23,003 nt of DNA, from positions 1 through 23,003 of the forward strand of contig JBCBZE010000016.1 in the NCBI GenBank assembly GCA_039815505.1, read 5' to 3'. Origin of the DNA: CANLWN01 sp039815505 (GTDB taxonomy: Bacteria; Bacteroidota; Bacteroidia; Flavobacteriales; Flavobacteriaceae). Shown here piece after piece: positions 13,925 through 22,148 of the stretch. The notes below the pieces were generated by a model. It saw only the letters and a list, made by a program, of their open reading frames with translations, was not told where the DNA came from and did no database searches. The number at the start of each line of letters is the position of its first letter. The first letter of the stretch is position 1. Position numbers and translations under genes: made by a program.

Positions 13925-16420
13925 CTAAAAACTAAAACCAAAAGATCCTGTTATACCAAAGGCCCTTGCATCGGGATTATCCAAATAATTTCCCCTAAAG
14001 TTAAAATCGATCCTGAAAATTTTAAAGATGTTACCTACCCCAAACGAATACTCCCAATATATTTGTTCATCCGGAGCCAACAAGGGAATATTAGTAGGGC
14101 TGTTCAGTGCAATATTTTCGTCGGAAAGTTGCCCCCACGCCCCCCTTAGACCAATTATCTCCCTAAGATTTAACTTCCGCAAAAAAGGTATCCTGGAGAA
14201 AAGGCGACCATTAAAATTATGTTCAAAATGCAAGGAGACATAGGTATCTGTCACAAACTCATAAAAATCCAAATTGGGAAAGGTATTGTATATGGAAAAT
14301 AAGGTTTGGTTACCGGGAACAACATTCAAAAGACTTAAGGGTACTTCCCCAAAGGTTTTCCCTACCTCAATAGTGCTGAGCAATCTACCAAAGCCTCCGA
14401 TCTGCCAAGGTTGGGTATACGAAAACTGAAGACGCTCATAATCAAAATCGCTTTCCAGAAAGCCATCGATTCCCTTGGTATAGTTTAATAGAAGCGTACT
14501 AAAATTATCATTGATATTTATACGTTCCACACCATAGCCTATGGTTCTTTTTCCTGGGGTATAAACCACTATGGTATTGATATCAAATTGTTTCACCTCG
14601 GAAGAAACACCGGTCGGCGAGGACGGATCCACATAATCTAAATTAAATACGTTGGGCAGGGCAGAGCTCAAAGTCCTGAACGAACTCCCTACCCGTATCC
14701 TAAAATTGGTCAAGGGCTCTATTTCGACATTAAAAGCGGTGAGGTTAATATTGGTCAACCGATCATTGGCCCCAACCGTAAGTACGGAAGAGGAGGCGAT
14801 GCTCCTTCCCAAAACATCATTGGTAGCTGTAAGGCTAAGTCCCAATTGCTCTACATCGCGCCTATTACCGCCAGAGACGATCAGCCTATTCTTACGATCC
14901 AAAAGCCATTTTGCCGAAAAGCCGTGCTTAAACTTACGATCATCAAAACCGTAGGCCATATATCCTTCCAAACGCCAAGGGTCATTTTGCCCAAAATACG
15001 TACGGGCACCTCCCCTTAATCGAATACCTTCTGCATCATTAAACCCAAATACACTGTAGATATCCCCTAAATCCAGATTCCATTTATCTATTTCGACGTA
15101 CCCTGAATTCAAAATACTAACTACATTATAAATGGTTTTAAACTTCGGTACGGTTTTTAGCGTATCCAAAAGTTTATACACCCCTTTTTCATCCTTGTTT
15201 AAATTTTCCAAACGGCTATTCTTCCAGAACGTACTATCCCTGTTAAACACAATGGGGTCGAACGGATCTGCTACATTGTTATAGAAATCCTTTGGTTTTG
15301 GCACATCGAAAATATAATTATCATAAACGGTGGTTCTTTTACCGTAGACACCCCGGGACTTCTCTTTTTTTCTTAAACTAAAGTCACTCAGCATATAATC
15401 TCGTTTCAGCAAAAAAACCGAGTCGTTTACCACATCAAAATCTTGTTCAATATAAATCTCTTTCACCCAATTTATATTAGCACTTTTGGTCACTTCAAGG
15501 TTAATTTTTTTAATGGCAAAAGTGGAATCGTTGACCCAAAAGTCCCCCTTGAAGGTTAATTCGTTTTTTCGCCTAGGGTAATAAATGATATTATAACACC
15601 ATTTGTTTTCTATATAGGCGCTATCGGACAAGATATAATTATACGTATCTATTCCCGTTTTGGAAAGTGGACTTGTAAAGCTCTTATCAAAAAACTTTAG
15701 GTAATTTTCATAAATATCGTAATCCGAGTATAGGTCCTGTATAAAAGCGGTGATAGCTTGGTTATTGTCAAAACCGGAATTTTTATTCCCCAGAACGTCT
15801 TCTTTTTCCTCATTGAGCACATTATCGCCATATACCTTGGAAGCGACTTCATTCAAAAAAATGGGCAAATATGTTTTTCCCGTAATTCTTGAGGTGTCCA
15901 AATCTTCGAACATAAACTCAAGCCCCTTGAAGAGTTTACTTTGTATTAGGGCACTATCAATCGTATTAAGGTCAAACTCTATTTTTTCATATTTATCATA
16001 TTTATATTGTTTGAACATGCGCAGTCCGTTGACACGCTTCTTGGCCCAAATCTTACGTAATATATCAATAGCGGGATTATTTTTTTTGGACTGTTTTCCC
16101 ACATAGACCACTACTTCATCCAACTGTTCACTACCTTCCTTAAGCACAACTTCCATATTGTAGTTGACTTTGCCAGACAAGCTAACCTCCATGGGGTCAT
16201 AACCAATAAAGGAAACCACTAAAGTATCGTAAGTAGTTTCGGATTCCATGTAAAACCTTCCATTATCATTGGTAATGGTACCTTCAATGGAATTTTTGAA
16301 AAGTACGTTTGCAAAAGCAATGGGTGAACCCAACTCATCCAAAACGATTCCGCTAACTTTGGTCTGGGAGAACACGCACAAGGAAAAGAGGAGAAAAAAA
16401 GGAATAAAAAGTTTTTTCAT
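13925..16420 (-). CDS. DUF5686 outer-membrane protein with carboxypeptidase-regulatory-like domain
   Basis: An 831-residue secreted protein. Residues 1-18 form a signal peptide ending in VFSQ. Residues about 20-105 are a carboxypeptidase D regulatory-like (CarboxypepD_reg-like) beta-sandwich, shown by VSGIVLDELGSPIAFANV, the NDNGRF turn and LVVSFIGYDP. The rest matches the DUF5686 family of Bacteroidota, with many aromatic-rich beta strands in the last 350 residues and a terminal phenylalanine (GSFGFSF), consistent with an outer-membrane beta-barrel. It resembles TonB-dependent receptors in its first domain but has no plug domain. The function is unknown; a cell-envelope role is inferred from the architecture. 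It lies between ppa and pdhB on the same strand but is separated from pdhB by a terminator. An imperfect -7 element TATCCTTG (16460-16467) may drive it. Confidence 0.88.
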   Translation of the reverse strand: MKKLFIPFFLLFSLCVFSQTKVSGIVLDELGSPIAFANVLFKNSIEGTITNDNGRFYMESETTYDTLVVSFIGYDPMEVSLSGKVNYNMEVVLKEGSEQLDEVVVYVGKQSKKNNPAIDILRKIWAKKRVNGLRMFKQYKYDKYEKIEFDLNTIDSALIQSKLFKGLEFMFEDLDTSRITGKTYLPIFLNEVASKVYGDNVLNEEKEDVLGNKNSGFDNNQAITAFIQDLYSDYDIYENYLKFFDKSFTSPLSKTGIDTYNYILSDSAYIENKWCYNIIYYPRRKNELTFKGDFWVNDSTFAIKKINLEVTKSANINWVKEIYIEQDFDVVNDSVFLLKRDYMLSDFSLRKKEKSRGVYGKRTTVYDNYIFDVPKPKDFYNNVADPFDPIVFNRDSTFWKNSRLENLNKDEKGVYKLLDTLKTVPKFKTIYNVVSILNSGYVEIDKWNLDLGDIYSVFGFNDAEGIRLRGGARTYFGQNDPWRLEGYMAYGFDDRKFKHGFSAKWLLDRKNRLIVSGGNRRDVEQLGLSLTATNDVLGRSIASSSVLTVGANDRLTNINLTAFNVEIEPLTNFRIRVGSSFRTLSSALPNVFNLDYVDPSSPTGVSSEVKQFDINTIVVYTPGKRTIGYGVERININDNFSTLLLNYTKGIDGFLESDFDYERLQFSYTQPWQIGGFGRLLSTIEVGKTFGEVPLSLLNVVPGNQTLFSIYNTFPNLDFYEFVTDTYVSLHFEHNFNGRLFSRIPFLRKLNLREIIGLRGAWGQLSDENIALNSPTNIPLLAPDEQIYWEYSFGVGNIFKIFRIDFNFRGNYLDNPDARAFGITGSFGFSF

Positions 16421-16529
16421 CTATTCGATAAATTCATTTACAACCTTATTATGGATAAACAAGGATATGACATAAATGATCGGTTAATTGATTTAGGGTA
16501 ATAATTGTATCAAATAGTGTTCCTCTTTT

Positions 16530-16558
16530 AAAAAAAATTCGCCGACTTTTGTCGGCGA
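16530..16558 (-). terminator. intrinsic terminator after pdhB
   Basis: On the minus strand the stem TCGCCGAC/GTCGGCGA (16551-16558 with 16539-16546) with a 4-nt loop is followed by a run of eight T (16530-16537). It lies 30 bp after the pdhB stop and separates it from the DUF5686 gene. Confidence 0.92.
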
Positions 16559-16588
16559 GGCTAATATACCTTTACAAAATGGTTTTTG

Positions 16589-17566
16589 TTATTTATATAA
16601 CACTTTCTTAACAGCCGCAATTACATCTTCATGATTTGGTAACCATTCGGCCAGCAAAACAGGGGAATAAGGGGCTGGAGTATCCGCTGTATTTATTTTT
16701 ATAATCGGTGCATCCAAATAATCGAAAGCGTTGGATTGGATATGATACGTAATTTCGGTAGCCACATTTCCAAAAGGCCAAGCTTCCTCTAAAACAACCA
16801 ATCTATTGGTTTTCTTAACGGAATTAAGAACAGCATCATAGTCCAATGGCTTTACCGTGCGCAAATCTATGATTTCACAACTTATACCTTCTTTCTCCAA
16901 TTCATTAGCCGCTTTATAGGCCTCCTTTATAATCTTTCCAAAAGAAACTATGGTAACATCTTTTCCCTCCCTTTTAATATCTGCGACCCCTAATGGAATG
17001 GTATATTCCCCCTCGGGAACTTCGCCTTTATCACCATACATTTGTTCGGACTCCATAAAAATAACCGGATCGTCGTCACGGATAGCCGACTTCAACAAAC
17101 CCTTTGCATCATTGGGATTGGACGGGACCACTACTTTGAGTCCCGGGCAGTTGGCGTACCAACTTTCAAAAGCCTGGGAATGTGTCGCGGCCAATTGACC
17201 TGCCGAAGCCGTAGGGCCACGAAAAACGATGGGACAATTAAATTGCCCGCCAGACATCTGTCGGATTTTAGCGGCATTATTGATTATTTGATCAATTCCG
17301 ACCAACGCAAAATTAAATGTCATGAATTCCACTATAGGCCTATTACCGTTCATGGCCGAGCCAATAGCAACACCGGAAAACCCTAATTCGGAAATAGGTG
17401 TATCAATTACCCGTTCGGGACCAAATTCATCCAACATTCCTTTTGAAGCTTTATAGGCCCCGTTATACTCGGCAACTTCCTCCCCCATCAAGTAAATGGA
17501 CTCGTCCGTTCTCATTTCCTCGGACATGGCTTCAGCTATGGCCTGTCTAAACTGTAATGTTTTCAT
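16589..17566 (-). CDS. pdhB: pyruvate dehydrogenase E1 component, beta subunit
   Basis: A 325-residue transketolase-type beta subunit of the 2-oxoacid dehydrogenase E1 component. It has the TPP-site motif MGEEVAEYNGAYK (27-39), RVIDTPISELGFSGVAIGSAM, FMTFNFA with the conserved aromatic cluster, GPTASAGQLAATHSQ, and the C-terminal DLRTVKPLD and LEEAWPFG segments. With the alpha subunit (not in this window) it would decarboxylate pyruvate for acetyl-CoA synthesis. The substrate call pyruvate rather than branched-chain acids rests on overall resemblance to PdhB (for instance HSQAFESWYANCPGLKVVVPS). It is a single-gene transcript here: own -7 element at 17612-17619 and own terminator. Confidence 0.93.
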   Translation of the reverse strand: MKTLQFRQAIAEAMSEEMRTDESIYLMGEEVAEYNGAYKASKGMLDEFGPERVIDTPISELGFSGVAIGSAMNGNRPIVEFMTFNFALVGIDQIINNAAKIRQMSGGQFNCPIVFRGPTASAGQLAATHSQAFESWYANCPGLKVVVPSNPNDAKGLLKSAIRDDDPVIFMESEQMYGDKGEVPEGEYTIPLGVADIKREGKDVTIVSFGKIIKEAYKAANELEKEGISCEIIDLRTVKPLDYDAVLNSVKKTNRLVVLEEAWPFGNVATEITYHIQSNAFDYLDAPIIKINTADTPAPYSPVLLAEWLPNHEDVIAAVKKVLYK

Positions 17567-17611
17567 ATGGTATCTGCCCTAATTGGTTAAAACTAATCAT
17601 TAAAACGCAAG

Positions 17612-17619
17612 CAAAAATA
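17612..17619 (-). promoter_or_regulatory. -7 promoter element of pdhB
   Basis: TATTTTTG on the minus strand fits TAnnTTTG; transcription would start near 17605, about 40 nt before the pdhB ATG. The perfect palindrome at 17667-17696 begins about 48 bp further upstream. Confidence 0.6.
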
Positions 17620-17666
17620 GGAAAATATATATCAAATAATTAATAGGAGGTAGTAAAAAAAATATC

Positions 17667-17696
17667 AAAATTTACTATGCATGCATAGTAAATTTT
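17667..17696. promoter_or_regulatory. perfect 30-bp palindrome, candidate operator for etfBA (and pdhB)
   Basis: The arm AAAATTTACTATGCA (17667-17681) is followed with no spacer by its exact complement (17682-17696), centred on the core GCATGC. It lies between the divergent pdhB and etfB genes. For etfB a near-consensus -7 element is at 17709-17716, so the palindrome covers the expected -33 region. No T-tract terminator geometry relative to an upstream gene exists, since both genes read away from it. Most likely it binds a dimeric regulator of the TetR or MarR kind; the regulator is not known. Confidence 0.7.
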
Positions 17697-17708
17697 AAAA
17701 TTAATGGC

Positions 17709-17716
17709 TATCTTAG
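17709..17716 (+). promoter_or_regulatory. possible -7 element of etfB
   Basis: TATCTTAG matches TAnnTTTG at all but one position. Transcription would begin about 17723, 27 nt before the etfB ATG. The position fits, but the match is imperfect. Confidence 0.4.
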
Positions 17717-17749
17717 CGCAGTTCTTTTAAAGGCAAAAAAAATTATACA

Positions 17750-18496
17750 ATGAAGATATTAGTTTGCATAAGTAATGTACCGGATACCACCTCAAAGATC
17801 AACTTTACCGAAGGTGACACAAAGTTCGACACCAATGGTGTTCAGTTCGTAATCAACCCCAATGATGAATTTGGTCTTACCAGGGCCATGTGGTTCAAAG
17901 AAAAACAGGGAGCCTCCGTTCATGTAGCTACCGTTGGAGGACCCTCCACCGAACCTACGATTAGAAAGGCATTGGCAATTGGCGCCGATGAAGCTATTAG
18001 AATAAATGCAGAACCAACGGATGGCTTTTTTGTGGCGCAACAGTTGGCAGAGGTAGCCAAGAATGGTGGATACGACCTTATTATCGCCGGCAGGGAATCC
18101 ATTGATTACAATGGCGGAATGGTTCCCGGTATGATGGCGACACTTTTAGACATGAATTTTGTGAACACCTGCATAAGCCTAGATGTGGATGGTACAAATG
18201 CAACGGCCATGCGCGAAATTGATGGAGGTAAAGAAAAAATAGCCACTTCCTTGCCCCTTATCGTAGGTGGACAAAAAGGATTGGTGGAAGAAAGTGACCT
18301 GCGAATTCCGAACATGAGGGGAATTATGATGGCACGGCAAAAGAAACTAAATGTAGTGGAACCCATAGAAGCTACAAACGCAACGGAAGATGTCAAATTT
18401 GAAAAACCTGCACCGAAAGGGGCGGTTAAATTGGTAGATGCGGAAAATATAGATGAGTTAATCGATCTTTTACACAACGAAGCAAAGGTAATCTAA
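17750..18496 (+). CDS. etfB: electron transfer flavoprotein, beta subunit
   Basis: A 248-residue ETF beta subunit, which binds AMP and forms with EtfA the soluble FAD carrier that takes electrons from acyl-CoA dehydrogenases. It begins MKILVCISNVPDTTSKI, carries VINPNDEFGLTRAMW early, the nucleotide-site motif LIIAGRESIDYNGGMVPGMM (about 110-129), and the beta-subunit signature region after it (TSLPLIVGGQKGLVEESDLRIPNMRGIMMARQ), where electron-transfer partners dock in known ETFs. It is the first gene of the etfBA pair, with etfA 77 bp downstream. The perfect palindrome upstream suggests its own repressor, perhaps answering to fatty-acid or branched-chain breakdown. Confidence 0.95.
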   Translation: MKILVCISNVPDTTSKINFTEGDTKFDTNGVQFVINPNDEFGLTRAMWFKEKQGASVHVATVGGPSTEPTIRKALAIGADEAIRINAEPTDGFFVAQQLAEVAKNGGYDLIIAGRESIDYNGGMVPGMMATLLDMNFVNTCISLDVDGTNATAMREIDGGKEKIATSLPLIVGGQKGLVEESDLRIPNMRGIMMARQKKLNVVEPIEATNATEDVKFEKPAPKGAVKLVDAENIDELIDLLHNEAKVI

Positions 18497-18532
18497 AATA
18501 TAAATAACAAATTCTAAGCTCTAAGTTCCTAA

Positions 18533-18567
18533 AGTTGGAATTTGGGATTTGAATATTGAAATTTCAA
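18533..18567. repeat. imperfect tandem 7-bp repeats between etfB and etfA
   Basis: Five consecutive heptamers can be read from 18533: AGTTGGA, ATTTGGG, ATTTGAA, TATTGAA, ATTTCAA. Just upstream, TTCTAAG/CTCTAAG (18512-18525) shows the same 7-bp period. The last units reach almost to the etfA start at 18574, filling the gap where a ribosome-binding site would normally be. Confidence 0.6.
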
Positions 18568-18573
18568 AAAATT

Positions 18574-19542
18574 ATGTCAGTACTAGTATATACAGAATCG
18601 GAAAACGGAAAGTTCAAAAAGAACGCCTTTGAGGTAGCATCCTATGCCCATGAAGTAGCTAAACAATTGGGCACTACCGCAACGGCCATAGCGTTCAATA
18701 TGGAAGAAGATGAGAGCTTGGGCGCTTATGGTATCCCAAAAGTTTTAAACGTATCCGAGGATACGCTAAAAACATTCAATGCAAAGGCTTTTGCCAACGT
18801 AATTGCTCAAGCTGCGGAAAAAGAAGAAGCCAAGGTGGTGGTGGTAAGCTCTAGTGCCGACACTAAATTTTTAGCATCGATATTAACCGCCCAATTAAAA
18901 GCGGGATATGTGCCCAATGTAGTGGGGGCACCGGAAAGCACAAGTCCGTTTGTTGTAAAGCGCACCGCTTTTAGCAACAAAGGTTTTGCCCATACTCAAA
19001 TTAATTCGGATATCAAGGTAATAGGCGTCTCCAATAATGCCTTCGGCGCCATTGAAAACAAAACAGACACCACAATAGAGCATTTTAGCCCTTCTGTCAG
19101 TGATTCGGATTTTTCCACTAAATCCATTGAAATAGATAAAGTAGTGGGCAAAGCCACTATCGCGGATGCGGATATCGTAGTTTCTGCGGGAAGAGGATTA
19201 AAAGGACCTGAAAATTGGGGCATGGTAGAAGAATTGGCAGATGTCCTGGGAGCTGCCACCGCTTGCTCTAAACCGGTTTCCGACCTTGGCTGGCGATCTC
19301 ATGGGGAACATGTAGGCCAAACTGGAAAACCTGTTGCCAGTAACTTATACATTGCCATTGGTATATCTGGAGCTATACAACATTTGGCGGGTGTTAGCGC
19401 CTCCAAGGTAAAAGTAGTCATCAATACCGATCCCGAAGCTCCCTTCTTTAAAGCGGCAGATTATGGTATTGTGGGAGATGCTTTCGAAGTAGTTCCTAAA
19501 TTGACGGAAAAATTAAAGGAATTTAAAGCCCAGAACGCTTAA
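18574..19542 (+). CDS. etfA: electron transfer flavoprotein, alpha subunit
   Basis: A 322-residue ETF alpha subunit, FAD-binding partner of EtfB. The C-terminal FAD domain has all the usual motifs: SAGRGLKGPENWG, the VSDLGWRSHGEHVGQTGK segment (flavin contacts), ASNLYIAIGISGAIQHLAG, and the closing VINTDPEAPFFKAADYGIVGD. The start is placed at MSVLVYTES (18574) rather than the in-frame ATG at 18556, because the family begins with this strand and the six extra residues are encoded by the heptamer repeat. It would pass electrons to an ETF-quinone oxidoreductase encoded elsewhere. Confidence 0.95.
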   Translation: MSVLVYTESENGKFKKNAFEVASYAHEVAKQLGTTATAIAFNMEEDESLGAYGIPKVLNVSEDTLKTFNAKAFANVIAQAAEKEEAKVVVVSSSADTKFLASILTAQLKAGYVPNVVGAPESTSPFVVKRTAFSNKGFAHTQINSDIKVIGVSNNAFGAIENKTDTTIEHFSPSVSDSDFSTKSIEIDKVVGKATIADADIVVSAGRGLKGPENWGMVEELADVLGAATACSKPVSDLGWRSHGEHVGQTGKPVASNLYIAIGISGAIQHLAGVSASKVKVVINTDPEAPFFKAADYGIVGDAFEVVPKLTEKLKEFKAQNA

Positions 19543-19564
19543 TTTTTGTTAATTTGTGCCCCTG

Positions 19565-19610
19565 AAGGGCTGTTTAAATAATTGGACATCCCTTTATTTA
19601 AACAGCCCTT
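19565..19610 (+). terminator. long stem-loop after etfA, probable terminator
   Basis: AAGGGCTGTTTAAATAA (19565-19581) pairs perfectly over 17 bp with 19594-19610, with a 12-nt loop. It follows the etfA stop by 22 bp and precedes the nuclease gene by 18 bp. There is no long T-tract after the stem (TGTGGTTT follows), so it may be a leaky terminator or an RNA-stabilising 3' end rather than a strict stop. Confidence 0.65.
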
Positions 19611-19628
19611 TGTGGTTTATATATCCAT

Positions 19629-20258
19629 ATGAGTTTAGTTCGATTAAAAATAAAAGGGATTTCATATAGCCAAACGCAAAATGGTGCATATGCCCTAATA
19701 TTGAATGAAGTGGAAGGTGACCGAAAGCTACCGATAGTCATAGGAGCCTTTGAAGCACAATCCATAGCTATTGCCCTTGAAAAGGAGATAAAACCTCCAA
19801 GGCCTCTGACCCATGATCTTTTCAAAAATTTTGCGGATAGATTCGATATTGTCGTAAAACAGGTGATCATTCATAAACTAGTGGATGGCGTTTTTTATTC
19901 CAGTATTATTTGCGAGCGGGATAAAATAGAGGAAATTATTGATGCCAGGACCAGTGATGCGATAGCATTGGCACTTCGGTTCAATGCACCCATTTTCACC
20001 TATAAGACCATATTGGACAAAGCAGGTATATTCCTTAAGTTTTCTTCTAAGGACAAGGACAAGGATGAAAACGACGAGAGTATCGTAGTAGACGAAATAC
20101 TTCAGGAAGGCGAGACCGTGGAAATAGATATGGGAGGGTCCGATGCTTACAAAGAACTCACTTTAGAAGAGCTACATAAAGAATTGGAAAAGGCCGTAGC
20201 CAATGAAGACTACGAAAAAGCGGCAAAACTCAGGGATGAAATATCCAAACGCAAGTAA
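19629..20258 (+). CDS. bifunctional nuclease family protein (DUF151) with UVR motif
   Basis: A 209-residue protein. Residues 1-135 form the DUF151/bifunctional nuclease domain, recognisable by LPIVIGAFEAQSIAIAL (about 34-50), RPLTHDLF and DARTSDAIALALRFNAPIF. Residues about 137-170 are a charged, variable linker. Residues 173-209 are a UvrB/UvrC (UVR) helix-pair motif, LEELHKELEKAVANEDYEKAA, that mediates protein-protein contact in UvrB and Clp/McsA proteins. Members of this family have nuclease activity in plants and are found next to nucleotide metabolism genes in Bacteroidota. The transporter gene starts 18 bp downstream, so the two form an operon. Confidence 0.88.
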   Translation: MSLVRLKIKGISYSQTQNGAYALILNEVEGDRKLPIVIGAFEAQSIAIALEKEIKPPRPLTHDLFKNFADRFDIVVKQVIIHKLVDGVFYSSIICERDKIEEIIDARTSDAIALALRFNAPIFTYKTILDKAGIFLKFSSKDKDKDENDESIVVDEILQEGETVEIDMGGSDAYKELTLEELHKELEKAVANEDYEKAAKLRDEISKRK

Positions 20259-20276
20259 CCCACCAAGAACCATTTT

Positions 20277-21737
20277 ATGAAATACCAACTTTGGATTCTT
20301 ATCATTGTATGTAGTATTTCCCTTCCCACTATCGCTCAAGAAACAACACTTACGGATAGTATAGCATCTATCGCTGAAACAACTACCATAAATGATATAG
20401 CTACCAAAGAACTCCCTAAGCTTATTGATAATGATGGATTTTCCATAAATAGTCTGTGGCGCGGAATATTGGGTATGGGCATTCTCATAGTTATTGCATT
20501 TCTTTTTAGTTCAAATAGAAAAGCCATAAATTGGAAAACGGCAGGAATAGGTCTTGGCATACAGCTACTTATTGCCATTGGTGTTTTAAAGGTACCTTTC
20601 ATAAAGGCCGCGTTTGAAGGTATTGGAAAGGTTTTTGTGAGTATATTGGATTTTACAAGAGCAGGAAGTAAATTTCTGTTCGAAGGTCTTGTCATAGATA
20701 TGGATACCTTCGGATTTATTTTTGCCTTCCAAGTACTTCCAACAATCATATTTTTTTCGGCACTTACGTCCGTATTGTTCTACTTAGGTATTATACAAAA
20801 AGTGGTGAAGGCATTGGCTTGGCTGTTAACCAAATCTTTAGGGATCTCGGGAGCGGAAAGCTTAAGCATAGCCGGAAACATTTTCTTGGGGCAAACAGAG
20901 GCCCCCTTGCTCATAAAAGCCTATTTGGAAAAAATGAACCGGTCCGAAATCCTTTTGGTCATGATCGGTGGAATGGCAACCGTGGCCGGAGCGGTCTTGG
21001 CCGCTTATATCGGATTTTTAGGTGGGGATGATGCTGAACTTAGATTGTACTTTGCCAAACACCTACTTGCCGCATCCGTAATGGCGGCACCGGGGGCCAT
21101 AGTAATCTCTAAAATATTATATCCACAAACCGAAGCCATAAATACCGAGGTCAATGTATCCTCCGAAAAAATTGGCGCCAACATATTGGATGCCATCGCC
21201 AATGGTACTACCGAGGGCTTAAAATTGGCGGTGAACGTAGGTGCTATGTTATTGGTTTTCGTAGCCTTTATTGCCATGCTCAATGGAATTTTGGGTTGGA
21301 TAGGCGACTTCACCACCTTAAATAATTTAATTGCCCAATATACTTCCTATGAAAGCTTTTCTCTTGAAGCTGTACTTGGTGTGGTCTTTGCTCCATTAAT
21401 GTGGCTCATTGGTGTTGCGGAGGAAGATATTATGCTTATGGGACAATTACTGGGGATTAAATTGGCGGCCAGTGAATTTATAGGATACATACAGTTGGCA
21501 GAACTGAAAAATATGGGTAAAGCTACGCATTTTACATATAACAAATCCGTTATTATGGCCACCTATATGCTTTGTGGGTTTGCCAATTTTGCCTCCATTG
21601 GCATCCAAATTGGCGGTATAGGCTCTTTGGCTCCCGGGCAGCGAAAAACCTTGTCAGAGTTTGGGATGAAAGCGGTTTTGGGTGGGTCCTTGGCCTCTTT
21701 GCTTTCCGCAACAATCGCTGGACTGATTTTGGGGTAA
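20277..21737 (+). CDS. NupC/CNT-family concentrative nucleoside transporter
   Basis: A 486-residue polytopic protein. It starts with a signal-peptide-like segment (residues 1-21, ending TIAQE) and a polar stretch of about 35 residues, a form seen in Bacteroidota CNT proteins. About ten membrane segments follow. CNT motifs are GNIFLGQTEAPLLIKAY (nucleoside-binding region), the GGMATVAGAVLAAYIGFLG helix, VVFAPLMWLIGV, and CGFANFASIGIQIGGIG near the C-terminus. It imports nucleosides with Na+ or H+. Its neighbour is the nuclease family gene upstream, and thyA lies downstream, so the cluster serves nucleoside and pyrimidine supply. The gene appears intact. Confidence 0.93.
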   Translation: MKYQLWILIIVCSISLPTIAQETTLTDSIASIAETTTINDIATKELPKLIDNDGFSINSLWRGILGMGILIVIAFLFSSNRKAINWKTAGIGLGIQLLIAIGVLKVPFIKAAFEGIGKVFVSILDFTRAGSKFLFEGLVIDMDTFGFIFAFQVLPTIIFFSALTSVLFYLGIIQKVVKALAWLLTKSLGISGAESLSIAGNIFLGQTEAPLLIKAYLEKMNRSEILLVMIGGMATVAGAVLAAYIGFLGGDDAELRLYFAKHLLAASVMAAPGAIVISKILYPQTEAINTEVNVSSEKIGANILDAIANGTTEGLKLAVNVGAMLLVFVAFIAMLNGILGWIGDFTTLNNLIAQYTSYESFSLEAVLGVVFAPLMWLIGVAEEDIMLMGQLLGIKLAASEFIGYIQLAELKNMGKATHFTYNKSVIMATYMLCGFANFASIGIQIGGIGSLAPGQRKTLSEFGMKAVLGGSLASLLSATIAGLILG

Positions 21738-21740
21738 GCA

Positions 21741-21768
21741 GTTGAGGGTGAAGGGTGAAGGGTTAAAA
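21741..21768. repeat. tandem 7-bp repeats after the nucleoside transporter
   Basis: Four heptamers: GTTGAGG, GTGAAGG, GTGAAGG, GTTAAAA (on the other strand TTTTAAC, CCTTCAC, CCTTCAC, CCTCAAC). They start 4 bp after the transporter stop. In inverted orientation they resemble the array before thyA (shared AAGGGTTAAA / TTTAACCCTT). Confidence 0.65.
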
Positions 21769-21785
21769 TTAAATCGGAATATGGA

Positions 21786-22139
21786 ATGAGAAATTTCAGA
21801 GAACTTGAAGTCTGAAAAGACTCTAGAAAATTGGTCAAGGAAATCTATTTATTTACTAAATGCCTTCCGGAATCCGAAAAATACGGATTGGTTTCTCAAA
21901 TCAATAGATGTGTCATTTCGATACCAGCAAATATAGCAGAGGGTTCTGCAAAATATTCTCAAAAAGATTTTGTTCGTTTTCTACAAATTAGTCTTGGTTC
22001 AGCTTATGAATTGGAGTCGCACATTATTCTTTGTGGCGACCTGGAATTTGTTCAAATAACTACTATCTCTGCCATTTTAAAAAAAATATAAGTGCTACAA
22101 AAGAGAATTGCTTCGTTGATAAAATATAATAACTCATAA
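21786..22139 (+). pseudogene. four-helix-bundle (23S rRNA-intervening-sequence family) protein, two in-frame stops
   Basis: An open frame of 118 codons with the family's normal start (ATG at 21786, MRNFRELEV) and end (RIASLIKYNNS, stop at 22137). It is interrupted by TGA at 21813-21815, where the family has tryptophan (ELEVWK), and by TAA at 22089-22091 before VLQKRIASLIKY. Between the stops are the diagnostic motifs SQINRCVISIPANIAEGSA and FLQISLGSAYELESHIILC. No frameshift is needed. The family comprises small pentameric four-helix bundles found free-standing in many Bacteroidota and inside 23S rRNA intervening sequences; DGR Avd proteins share the fold. A shorter product could start at TTG 21831, but it would lack the first helix. 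A recently inactivated gene is most likely. Confidence 0.8.
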
Positions 22140-22148
22140 GTTACATAC

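Noticed and set aside
18556..18573. Upstream ATG giving six more residues to EtfA
   Set aside because: The extra codons lie in a heptamer repeat and the family starts at the MSVLVY strand.
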